8,323 bases of DNA from Lysobacteraceae bacterium (GCA_003505795.1 DNXT01000401.1:1-8323); one strand, 5' to 3'. Positions 1 through 8,205 are shown, counted from the stretch's first letter. Numbers and translations: made by a program. Notes: generated by a model from the letters alone, not told the origin.

Positions 1-1
1 C

Positions 2-91
2 AGCCGCAGCGTGCGCATCGACACCGACGTCGACGAGGCGGCGATCCGGCGCGCGCTCGGCGACGCCGGCTATGCGCCGCGCGATGCGTGA
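2..91 (+). CDS. C-terminal end of a heavy-metal-associated (HMA) domain protein, partial
   Basis: The frame opens before the window and ends at TGA 89-91, leaving 29 residues. The visible part, VRIDTDVDEAAIRRALGDAG followed by YAP, matches the second half of an HMA ferredoxin-like fold: a beta strand ending in ID, an acidic turn, a helix with A-I-R-A-L, then the conserved DAGY. HMA domains carry Cu(I) or related soft metals through a CxxC motif, which would lie upstream and cannot be seen here. Because the protein ends right after the domain, it could be a stand-alone CopZ-like chaperone or a protein with a C-terminal HMA domain. A P-type ATPase is less likely, since its HMA domains are N-terminal. 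Third codon positions are strongly GC-rich, as expected for a real gene in this genome. The neighbour on the other side is convergent. Confidence 0.7.
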   Translation, partial: SRSVRIDTDVDEAAIRRALGDAGYAPRDA

Positions 92-140
92 GCGCACGGC
101 GCAGGCCGCATCGCGCACCGCCAACGGCCCTACGGACCGC

Positions 141-159
141 GAACGACGCTTCGTCGTTC
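141..159. terminator. Short perfect hairpin between convergent genes, possible bidirectional transcription end
   Basis: GAACGACG (141-148) and CGTCGTTC (152-159) form a perfect 8-bp stem around a 3-nt loop. It lies about 50 bp past the stop of the HMA gene, where two convergent genes would meet. Neither strand has a T-run after the stem, so it does not meet the standard rule for an intrinsic terminator. It could be a weak or Rho-aided terminator or an mRNA 3'-end stabiliser. Confidence 0.3.
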
Positions 160-202
160 CGGAGCGAGCCCGGGCAGCGCGACCGCGGTCAACGCGGCGA
201 CG

Positions 203-742
203 TCGCGCGACCGTGAGGCCTTCACAGTCGCTGCAGCAGGCGCGCGCGGCCGCATCGCCGTAACCGCGCCCGCCGATGCCGATCAGCAGGACCCCGCATC
301 CCGCGGGACCGGGCACGTAGCGGCAGGCATTGCGCTCGACCACGATGTCATCGTTGGCATCGGCAGCCGGCAGGACGAGATCGAGCACCGCCTCGTCGTC
401 TTTCCCGAGCGGCGGCGGGTGGTTGCCGGCCGGATCGCTGGCCTTGCGCTGCTCGATCCCGGCCGCCTTCGCCGCTGCCAGGGCGCGCACGGTCGCGGCC
501 GGATCGGCCAGCAGGTCGAGCATCGGCATCGCGTTGCAGCGTGGCGGCGATCCGCCGGCGGGCACGTATCCGTGCTTGCAGTAGGCCGCCGACGGCTGGC
601 TGCTCCAGGCGGCCCGAAACCTGCCCCCGCCCGGTTGCATCGGTCCCGGCACGCCCGGCCGGTCGAGCGGCGCCTGCGTGTTGGCGGGCGCGCAGAGTAG
701 AACCGCCAGCCCCGCCGGCAGGGCCCGCAGGAATCCCTTCGT
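203..742 (-). pseudogene. Small Cys-rich exported protein, start codon apparently lost (ACG) and end undefined
   Basis: Family not recognised. Read from ACG 742-740, the minus strand gives a coherent, GC3-rich frame of about 180 codons. It begins (M)KGFLRALPAGLAVLLCAPA, a classic signal peptide with a probable signal peptidase I site near NTQA, residues 21-24. The mature part has paired Cys residues (YCKHGYVPAGG, PPRCN, NACRYVPG, AGCG, ACCSDCEG), suggesting disulfides in the periplasm or outside. GGGGAG (749-754) sits 6 nt before the ACG, exactly where a Shine-Dalgarno site should be, yet no ATG, GTG or TTG exists in this frame back to an in-frame TGA at 788-790. No stop follows in frame down to position 1. 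Past residue 180 the translation turns Arg-rich and looks non-coding, so the end may be frameshifted; a TAG at 130-132 (+1 frame) or a TGA at 189-191 (+2 frame) would close it. An ACG or CTG start, or sequence errors, are alternatives to decay. Confidence 0.4.
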
Positions 743-824
743 CGTGTTCTCCCCGGATAGATCGCGGAAGGGTCGATGCGGCCGCCTTCAGGCCCGCACA
801 CCCGGCCGGCGCAGCGGGCTTTCC

Positions 825-865
825 GGAAGGCGGAAAAGAAGAAGGGCGGCCTGCAGCCGCCCTTC
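825..865 (-). terminator. Intrinsic terminator after the DUF805 gene
   Basis: A 10-bp perfect stem, GAAGGGCGGC (841-850) with GCCGCCCTTC (856-865), encloses a 5-nt loop. Read on the minus strand it is followed by the T-rich run TTCTTTTCC (832-840). It starts 25 bp past the DUF805 stop codon, so it ends the radA/DUF805 direction of transcription. The plus-strand side lacks a T-run. Confidence 0.85.
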
Positions 866-890
866 ATCCACGGACCGCGGCAAGCGCGGA

Positions 891-1277
891 TCAGGCCTGC
901 TTCGGATCCGGGCCGTACTGGTTCGGACCCTGCGTGCCTTCGAAGAACATGAAGATCAGCACGATCAGGCCGCCGACGTAGGGGATCAGCGCCAGCAGGT
1001 AGAACCAGCCGGACTTGTCCTGGTCATGGAAGCGGCGCACCGCCACCGCGATGCTCGGCACCACCAGCGCCAGTGCGACCAGCACCATCAGCACCACGGC
1101 GAGGATCAGCAGCGCGCCCGGGCTGTCCTGGCGGCTCATGGCGGCACCGATGCCGAGAAACACGCCCAGCACGCCGTAGATCACCAGCTGCAGCAGCGCG
1201 AACATCCAGTACTCCTTGCGCCGCGAGCGGCCGGAGAAATCGGCGTAGCGCTTCAGCGGCATCAACATCCATTCCAT
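891..1277 (-). CDS. DUF805 family inner-membrane protein
   Basis: This encodes a 128-residue member of the DUF805 family of small bacterial membrane proteins, whose function is not established. Family marks are the N-terminal aromatic stretch MEWMLMPLKRYADFSGRSRR followed by KEYWMF, then VRRFHDQDKSGWFYLLALIP at about 80-99, and the C-terminal GTQGPNQYGPDP. Three hydrophobic segments lie at about 26-47, 56-78 and 91-112. I chose the ATG at 1275-1277 because the family begins with a short aromatic N-terminus and GGAAG (1286-1290) lies 8 nt upstream. A longer frame from 1337 would add 20 residues with no family similarity. It lies 85 bp downstream of radA on the same strand and shares its terminator, so co-transcription is possible, though that gap also leaves room for its own promoter. 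Confidence 0.88.
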   Translation of the reverse strand: MEWMLMPLKRYADFSGRSRRKEYWMFALLQLVIYGVLGVFLGIGAAMSRQDSPGALLILAVVLMVLVALALVVPSIAVAVRRFHDQDKSGWFYLLALIPYVGGLIVLIFMFFEGTQGPNQYGPDPKQA

Positions 1278-1362
1278 ATTTTCGACTTCCCAGAATAGCT
1301 GCCTTATCGCAGCGGCCGCGATGGTGGCATAGCTCACGCCGCCTGCACAGACCTGAATGCGC

Positions 1363-2757
<1,395 letters not shown>

Positions 2758-2837
2758 GACCGTCGTATAGGGAAACCGGCCGTTACTTTAGCCCGCACCG
2801 GTCTCGCCCGCCGAGACGCCGCGTCACCCGCTCCCGT

Positions 2838-2900
2838 AGGAGCGACTTCAGTCGCGACGGGCTTCCCCGGCACAGCTCCATCGCGACTGAAGTCGCTCCT
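2838..2900. repeat. REP-like inverted repeat (two facing 20-bp arms)
   Basis: AGGAGCGACTTCAGTCGCGA at 2838-2857 is perfectly mirrored by its reverse complement at 2881-2900, with a 23-bp spacer. Each arm is itself nearly self-complementary (GCGACT-TC-AGTCGC), so each can fold into its own small hairpin or pair with the other. GTAGGAGCGACTTCAGTCGC elements are a known dispersed extragenic palindrome type in Xanthomonadaceae, and similar ones occur in Pseudomonas. It sits between the Rhs remnant and radA, all on one strand, where it could limit read-through into radA or protect mRNA ends. That role is inferred. Confidence 0.85.
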
Positions 2901-2904
2901 GCCT

Positions 2905-3218
2905 GCCACATCCGGATCGTCGTTGGCCTGCTTCACCTCGCCCAGCAGCGCATCGCCGTCCCAGAAGAACCACGTCGTGTGGATCGGGTTGCGCTTGAAC
3001 ACCCGACGCCCGAGCGGGTCGTAGCGGTACTCGTCGATGCCCTGCTCGCTGTCGCGGCGCTGCGTGACGTTGCCGGCGCGGTCGTAGTCGCATGCCGTCT
3101 CAAACAGCGGCGCGGCATCCTTCAGCACCGTCCGCACGGCAAGCAGGCTGCGCCCGCCGTACTGGAACTGCCGTTGCACATGAGCGCCGATCTGCTCGCT
3201 GGTCGCCCGTCCCAGTGC
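2905..3218 (-). pseudogene. Rhs core remnant, internally deleted copy of part of the adjacent rhs gene
   Basis: This stretch is a broken second copy of the neighbouring rhs gene. Positions 2905-3025 match 4871-4991 with one difference by eye, and 3018-3218 match 5308-5508 with about twelve. The parts of the full-length gene in between (324 bp, 108 codons) are missing. The frame is kept across the join, giving EYRYD directly followed by PLGRRVFKRNP, where the intact protein has 108 residues separating them. There is no rhs start region, PAAR domain, DPLGL site or toxin tip, so it cannot make a working effector. The frame then runs into the REP-like repeat and out of frame into radA. On the other side, similarity stops abruptly at 3218, leaving about 59 bp of unrelated sequence before the TPR-like gene. 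It is best explained as debris from earlier duplication or replacement at the rhs locus. Confidence 0.85.
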
Positions 3219-3277
3219 CATGCATTTTCCGGAGCACCTATCAGCCTGCTGCAGAAAAAGCTCAAACGACAATGACC

Positions 3278-3580
3278 TTAGTCATTTCCTTGATCCCCTA
3301 GCAGTTCTCTAGCTCGCTGCAATTCATAGTCAACCACCTCCTCCCTATCACCGAGATCGATCGTCAAAGCTCGCTTTAGTAAAACCCTCCCTTCTTCAAC
3401 ATGTCCCTCTGCATGCAAGCTGTCTCCAAGAATCACCAATGCTCGAACCAATATCACCGGACTTCCATCGGTATCGGCTAGATCAATGGCGCTTCGCAAA
3501 CTAGCTTGTGCACCTTCCACATCCCCTCTATCCAAAAGCAGAAGGGCCTTGTTCACATAATTATTGGCTTGCGTGTTCAT
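3278..3580 (-). CDS. Small TPR-like protein, probable immunity protein for the Rhs toxin tip
   Basis: The 100-residue acidic, soluble protein has no signal peptide or membrane segment, so it should act in the cytoplasm. Two helix-turn-helix units of tetratricopeptide type are visible: about 8-36 (KALLLLDRGDVEGAQASLRS, then AIDLA) and about 44-74 (LVRALVILGDSLHAEGHVEE, then LLKRALTI). A third amphipathic helix lies near 83-94. Its ATG (3578-3580) overlaps the TGA of the rhs gene in an ATGA junction, so translation is probably coupled. A GTG nine bases upstream is possible but less likely. Its AT-richer composition matches the rhs tip and not radA, suggesting both arrived together. Polymorphic-toxin loci place the immunity gene directly after the toxin, which makes immunity the leading inference; no immunity family was recognised. 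A role as an adaptor or chaperone for the tip cannot be excluded. Confidence 0.8.
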   Translation of the reverse strand: MNTQANNYVNKALLLLDRGDVEGAQASLRSAIDLADTDGSPVILVRALVILGDSLHAEGHVEEGRVLLKRALTIDLGDREEVVDYELQRARELLGDQGND

Positions 3581-6500
3581 TTTCGACACCCGTATCTTCT
3601 AGCAAAATTCCTGGAAGACCTAGGAACATTATGCTCTCGCATCATTGTCCTGATCTGAGACTGCAAATCTCGTCTTGAGAAAGAAGGATTAGAAGCAAAC
3701 CAATCTTTCCATTGTTTATTCCAGCCGTTATCGTGTAAAGCCGCATGCGTACCATGTGGAATTATAGATATTTGCCGATGAATGTAGCCCTCCGGATCCT
3801 TTATTCCTGTTGCACGCAACTGAGCCATGAACGCTTCATTCTTCATCATCGCTTGCGGTATCAAATGATGCTCACGCATCGAAGCCGGACCATAACGCAT
3901 CCGCCACTCTGGAGTGGCACGAGACATACCACCCGCAGTCTCGCCGGAGATACGCTGAAGACCAAGGGGATCGCAATAAGAAAATGGGTTATCCGCATAG
4001 CCATACAAATTTTCACTTGGCGCCAGGCCCAGTGGATCCTGGCAGATATAGGCACCCAAAATTGGATCCATATAGCGATATCGGTTATAGATTAGACCAA
4101 TTTCATGATCGAAATACTGCCCCTGGAATCGGATCGGATTGCTAATTATTTCAATATGTGACTCGGAGATATTTCCCCATACGGCATAACTAGCCGACCA
4201 CAGCACCTGTCCCATACCGTTCGTAATACGCGTAGGACAGCCACTGGGATCGACGTGATAATAAAATACATGACTTATGGCGAGTACAGGCTTGCTTACC
4301 GAAACCAAACGAGTTTCATCCAGAAGCGCGACGCGCCTCTCTTCCATGCTTATCGGCACTGCAAGCAATTCTGCCTTTTTAGTTTCATGTTGAAGAGTTA
4401 CAGAGTCGAACTTTGGATCCGCGATATCACGTGGATCTGGTTCCGTAGCTCCCTGCTTTCCCGACGCACCGCCTAACCGGACACCAGCGCCTCCCAGACG
4501 CAATTCCGTTGATTCGGGTTCCTGGTTCGTCGCTTTCGCGTGCAGCACACCCAATTTAATGCTGCCCAATACGCTAGAGCCATCGACCATGTTCGTCGGC
4601 ATCGACGGAGGGGCCATCACTGCCGGCTTCATGGCCCTCGACAACACCGTCTGCCTAGCTGGCGCCCGTGACGGCTCCGACACATCATCGTGTGATGCCG
4701 GTGCATCACTTACTGGCTCTCCAATCGCGATTGTCGGATCGATCAACGCCAATGGCACGAAGCTACTCGGGTAATACACATACTCCCTGGCGCGCTCATG
4801 CAGCCGCGCCAGCTTCTGCCTGCGTTTTTTCACCTCGACAAGGTTGGCGACGTTGCCCACCCATACCGGCGCCACATCCGGATCGTCGTTGGCCTGCTTC
4901 ACCTCGCCCAGCAGCGCATCGCCGTCCCAGAAGAACCACGTCGTGTGGGTCGGGTTGCGCTTGAACACCCGACGCCCGAGCGGGTCGTAGCCGTAGTGCG
5001 TCGCCTCGCCGCTGCGCCGGCTTTCCGCCAGGCGGTGGTTCGCGTCCCATACCAGTTCCAGATCGTCCGGCGCCGGGCCGCTGGGGCTGCCCTTGCGCAC
5101 CAGGTCACCCGCCCGGTCGAACACGTATTGCACGCCTTCGTAGATGCCCTCGCGCGTCCATTCGCTCGTCGCGCCGTCCTCGCCGCCAACCACCTTGCGC
5201 GCCTGGACCTCCCTGACCGCGGTGCGCAGCCGGTCGCCCGCCGCATCGTTGAAGAACTTCTCGATCCGGCCCTTCGGATCGACGTGCTCCAGCAGCCGCC
5301 CGATCACGTCGTAGCGGTACTCGTCGATGCCCTGCTCGCTGTCGCGGCGCCGCGTGAGGTTGCCGGCGCGGTCGTAGTCGTATGCCGTCTCGAACAGCGG
5401 CGCGGCATCCTTCAGCACCGTCTGCGCGGTCAGCAGGCTGCGCCCGTCGTACTGGAACTGCCGTTGCACATGAGCGCCGAGCTGTTCGCAGGTCGCCCGT
5501 CCCAGTGCGTCGCGCTCGATCGCGATCGGCGCCTCGTCGTTGATCCCGACCTCGACCACCTGGCCGCGCAGGTCGTAGCCATAGGCGATCCGGTTGCCGG
5601 CCGAGGTCTCGCGCAGGATGCGGTTGCCCGCCTCATCGTAGCCATAACCGACCCGGAAGCCGTCCTGCATTTCGTCCAGCAGCTTTCCTGCCGCATCGTA
5701 GCTGCGCTTCACCGTGCGCGCGGGATTGCGACACTCGATCAACAACCCGCGCTTGTCGTAGACGAAGCTTTCCTGCACCTGCTGCCCGGGCTGGCGCACG
5801 TCCGGCAGGGTCTTGCGGGTGATGCGGCCCAGCTTGTCGGTGGCGAACGCGATCCGCTGCCCCAGCGGGTCGACGGTGGCGGTCAAGCGACCGGCCGCAT
5901 CGTAGGCGTGACGCCGTGCCTGCCCCCAGTAGTCGATCTCCTCGACGATGCGCCCGAGCGCATCACGCACCAGCCGATAGTTCTCACCCCGCTGGTTGGT
6001 CACCGCCACCAGCCGTTCCTCGGTGTCGTAGCGGTATTCCACCGCATGGCCGTCGGCCTGGACACGCTTGCCGACCTGGCCGATGCCCACGTACTGCAGC
6101 CGGGTCTGCGCCCCGGCCTCGTCCACGTAGCGGACCAGCTGGTCCTCGGCGTCGTAGTCGCACGTCACCTCGCCGCCGTCCGGCGCGCGGATGCGCAGCA
6201 GGCGTCCCTTGGCGTCGTAATCGTAGGCGGTGGCCTGGCCCAGCGGATCCACCTGGCGCTGCAAGCGGCCCAGCGCATCGTGCTCGAAGCGGCTCTCGTG
6301 GCCGAGCGCATCGACCAGCACCGCCAGCAGGCCATACCGGTCGTAGCGCAGCCGCGTGATCGCGCCGCGGGCATTGGCCTGCTCGACCAGCAGGCCGTTG
6401 GCGTCGTACCCGTAGCGGGTGGTCGCCTGCAGCGGGTCGGCCTGGGAGGCCAGCAGCCCCCGCTCGTCGTAGGCCTGCCGCCAAGCGTGGCCGTCCGGAT

Positions 6501-8187
6501 CGACGGCCTCGATCAGCCGGTCCTCGTCGTCGTAGGCCTGCCGCAGGGTGCTGCCGTCCGGCCGCACCAGTTCCAGCAGGTTGCCGCGCGCGTCGTAGGC
6601 GAATCCGGTCCTCAGCCCTTCCGGGTCGGTCACCGCAACGGTCCGGCCCACCTCGTCGTACTCGAACGTCGTCACGCCGTCGAGCGGATCGATCTCGCAC
6701 AGCGGCAGCCCGTTCTCGTCGAACTTGACGATCGAGACGTGCCCCAGCGAGTCGGTCACCTCGGTCTCGCGCAGCAGTTCGTCGTAGCCGAAGCGATAGT
6801 CGTACAGGCCGCCGTCGCCCCAGGCGTGTACCACCCGCCATTGCGCATCGTACGCATAGTGGAACGACAGGCCGACACGATCGGTATGCCGCACCATCCG
6901 GTGCCGGCGATATTCGAACGTGCGCGCGGCCTCCAGCGGATCCAGCGCCGCGACCAGGTCGCCGTCGGCATAGCGATAGGAAGCCAACAGGTGGCTCAGG
7001 CCGGTCGCCGGATCGTGCAGTTGCAGGCGGTCGATCCGGCCCTGGCGCGATTCGACCTCGATGAAGCGGCCTTGCAGGCCATCGACGCCGCTCTCCACGA
7101 TCCGCACCAGGTGGCCGTCGCGGCGCTCGAAGCGCCAGTGGTTGCCGCAGGCGTCCTCGATCCGCTCGATCGGCAGCACGCGCTCGCCGGGCAACACCGC
7201 AATGCCGGGCCGCGGCGCATAGGCGAAGCGATAGCGCAGGCCGGACCGGGCACGCACCAGCAGGTCGGCGCCATCGCGCGACAGCCGCGCGCCGTCCACC
7301 AGCTCCAACACCGGCACGCCGTCCACGTCGGGCAGGCACGGGAACAGCGCGGCGCCGTAGCCGTCGTCGAACAGCACCACGCCATCGGCGGCGATCTCCA
7401 GCCGGATGTCGGCCGGGGTACGCCAGCCGTGGCCGCAGGCGCCGGCCTCGTCGCCGCGATGGGAACGGTAGCCGCGCGTCCAGGCCAGCGGGAGGCGGCC
7501 GGGGATCGCAAAGTCCTCGTGTTCGACCGATACGCTGCCGTCGCGGATGTCCACCGGCTCGGCACGCAGCACCTTGCACTTCAGGAAACCCGAGTCCATG
7601 TTGCGGAACACCCGCTGCCGCACTTTCCTGAACGCCTCGCCGGCGCGCGCGCCCAGCCTGGAGCGGCGCAGCACGCCCAGTCCCGCGAACGCCGCATGGA
7701 ACGCCAGCGCCGTCCACGACACCGTCGGCGGGCCGCCCACCTGCACGCGTGCCGGGATCGCCACGTTGATCCCGGTCGGCAGCCACAGGTTGCGCAGCGG
7801 CTTCTTGAGCTTCTTGATCCGGAACGGCGGGATCAGCCCCGCCAGGTTGCAGTCCAGCACCGGCATGGCGATGCGCGAGAACGGCTCGCCGTCGGCCGAC
7901 ACGGTCCTGCTGCCCATGAAGATCTCTTCGCCGTCGAACTGCGGCCCCATCGGCGCGGCCAGCGGCGGCCCCCACACCCCGAGCGGGATGTGGATGTCCA
8001 GCCCGCCGGTACCGGCGGTGGCGCGGTGCGCCCCGCCGACCTTGATCGTCGAGCCGATCAGCGGCAGGTAGTCGAACGGGTCCAGCACCATCCCGATGTG
8101 CGGCGTCGGCAGCGGCCAGGGCGGCACCGCGTACATGTGGATGTCGATGCCCAGCTGCGGATCGAAGTGCTTGGCGGCGATGGTCAT
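3577..8187 (-). CDS. Rhs polymorphic toxin with PAAR-like N-terminus and HNH/Endo VII-like nuclease tip (predicted T6SS effector)
   Basis: The protein has 1536 residues. Start: ATG 8185-8187 with AAGGAG (8195-8200) 7 nt upstream. Residues about 1-155 are PAAR-like (GIDIHMYAVPPWPLPTPH, then FMGSRTVSADGEPFSRIAMP and VLDC), expected to sit on the VgrG spike of a type VI system. A short hydrophobic stretch follows at 157-173. A DUF6531 region begins near 203 (CKVLRAEPVDIRDGSVSVEH). YD repeats run from about 403 to 1070, then WFFWDGDALLGEV (1084 onward). A poorly conserved Pro/Ser/Ala-rich stretch at about 1151-1305 interrupts the core before YYHVDPSG (1309 onward) and the GQYFDHEIGLIYNRYRYMDP region. 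DPLGL at 1406-1410 is the usual self-cleavage boundary. The 126-residue tip carries H1440-H1441 in EHHLIPQ, then H1470, H1478, H1481, H1485 and GWNKQWKDWF (1488-1497), resembling HHxxP nucleases of the HNH/Endo VII group. DNase activity is inferred. The part below about nt 4780 is clearly AT-richer. Confidence 0.93.
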   Translation of the reverse strand: MTIAAKHFDPQLGIDIHMYAVPPWPLPTPHIGMVLDPFDYLPLIGSTIKVGGAHRATAGTGGLDIHIPLGVWGPPLAAPMGPQFDGEEIFMGSRTVSADGEPFSRIAMPVLDCNLAGLIPPFRIKKLKKPLRNLWLPTGINVAIPARVQVGGPPTVSWTALAFHAAFAGLGVLRRSRLGARAGEAFRKVRQRVFRNMDSGFLKCKVLRAEPVDIRDGSVSVEHEDFAIPGRLPLAWTRGYRSHRGDEAGACGHGWRTPADIRLEIAADGVVLFDDGYGAALFPCLPDVDGVPVLELVDGARLSRDGADLLVRARSGLRYRFAYAPRPGIAVLPGERVLPIERIEDACGNHWRFERRDGHLVRIVESGVDGLQGRFIEVESRQGRIDRLQLHDPATGLSHLLASYRYADGDLVAALDPLEAARTFEYRRHRMVRHTDRVGLSFHYAYDAQWRVVHAWGDGGLYDYRFGYDELLRETEVTDSLGHVSIVKFDENGLPLCEIDPLDGVTTFEYDEVGRTVAVTDPEGLRTGFAYDARGNLLELVRPDGSTLRQAYDDEDRLIEAVDPDGHAWRQAYDERGLLASQADPLQATTRYGYDANGLLVEQANARGAITRLRYDRYGLLAVLVDALGHESRFEHDALGRLQRQVDPLGQATAYDYDAKGRLLRIRAPDGGEVTCDYDAEDQLVRYVDEAGAQTRLQYVGIGQVGKRVQADGHAVEYRYDTEERLVAVTNQRGENYRLVRDALGRIVEEIDYWGQARRHAYDAAGRLTATVDPLGQRIAFATDKLGRITRKTLPDVRQPGQQVQESFVYDKRGLLIECRNPARTVKRSYDAAGKLLDEMQDGFRVGYGYDEAGNRILRETSAGNRIAYGYDLRGQVVEVGINDEAPIAIERDALGRATCEQLGAHVQRQFQYDGRSLLTAQTVLKDAAPLFETAYDYDRAGNLTRRRDSEQGIDEYRYDVIGRLLEHVDPKGRIEKFFNDAAGDRLRTAVREVQARKVVGGEDGATSEWTREGIYEGVQYVFDRAGDLVRKGSPSGPAPDDLELVWDANHRLAESRRSGEATHYGYDPLGRRVFKRNPTHTTWFFWDGDALLGEVKQANDDPDVAPVWVGNVANLVEVKKRRQKLARLHERAREYVYYPSSFVPLALIDPTIAIGEPVSDAPASHDDVSEPSRAPARQTVLSRAMKPAVMAPPSMPTNMVDGSSVLGSIKLGVLHAKATNQEPESTELRLGGAGVRLGGASGKQGATEPDPRDIADPKFDSVTLQHETKKAELLAVPISMEERRVALLDETRLVSVSKPVLAISHVFYYHVDPSGCPTRITNGMGQVLWSASYAVWGNISESHIEIISNPIRFQGQYFDHEIGLIYNRYRYMDPILGAYICQDPLGLAPSENLYGYADNPFSYCDPLGLQRISGETAGGMSRATPEWRMRYGPASMREHHLIPQAMMKNEAFMAQLRATGIKDPEGYIHRQISIIPHGTHAALHDNGWNKQWKDWFASNPSFSRRDLQSQIRTMMREHNVPRSSRNFARRYGCRK
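4980..6980 (-). repeat. YD-repeat coding region of the rhs gene
   Basis: The minus strand carries a degenerate coding repeat of roughly 20-21 codons. Each unit contains a Tyr-Asp pair in contexts such as YDxxGRL, seen as TACGAC (GTCGTA on the plus strand) every 60 bp or so. Examples are YDEVGRTVAV, YDARGNLLEL, YDAKGRLLRI and YDAAGRLTAT. In Rhs proteins these strips wind into the beta-barrel shell that encloses the toxin. Their DNA similarity makes them likely sites for slippage or recombination, as the join in the remnant copy at 2905-3218 illustrates. Confidence 0.85.
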
Positions 8188-8205
8188 GGCAACGCTCCTT
8201 GTCGG

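Noticed and set aside
72..263. 63-codon plus-strand frame
   Set aside because: Arg/Ala-rich, overlaps the end of the HMA gene and shows no codon bias; a GC-rich chance frame.
283..867. 194-codon minus-strand frame with an ATG start
   Set aside because: It starts inside the terminator hairpin at 841-865, is Arg- and Cys-rich without domain sense, and is out of frame with the coherent signal-peptide protein at 203-742.
2758..2800. Possible radA promoter with a TATAC element upstream of the ATG
   Set aside because: The element is only about 9 nt from the start codon and has no good -35 partner; not supportable by eye.
3271..3286. AATGAC/GTCATT inverted repeat around the stop of the TPR-like gene
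   Set aside because: Only a 6-bp AT-rich stem with no directly following T-run; too weak to call a terminator.
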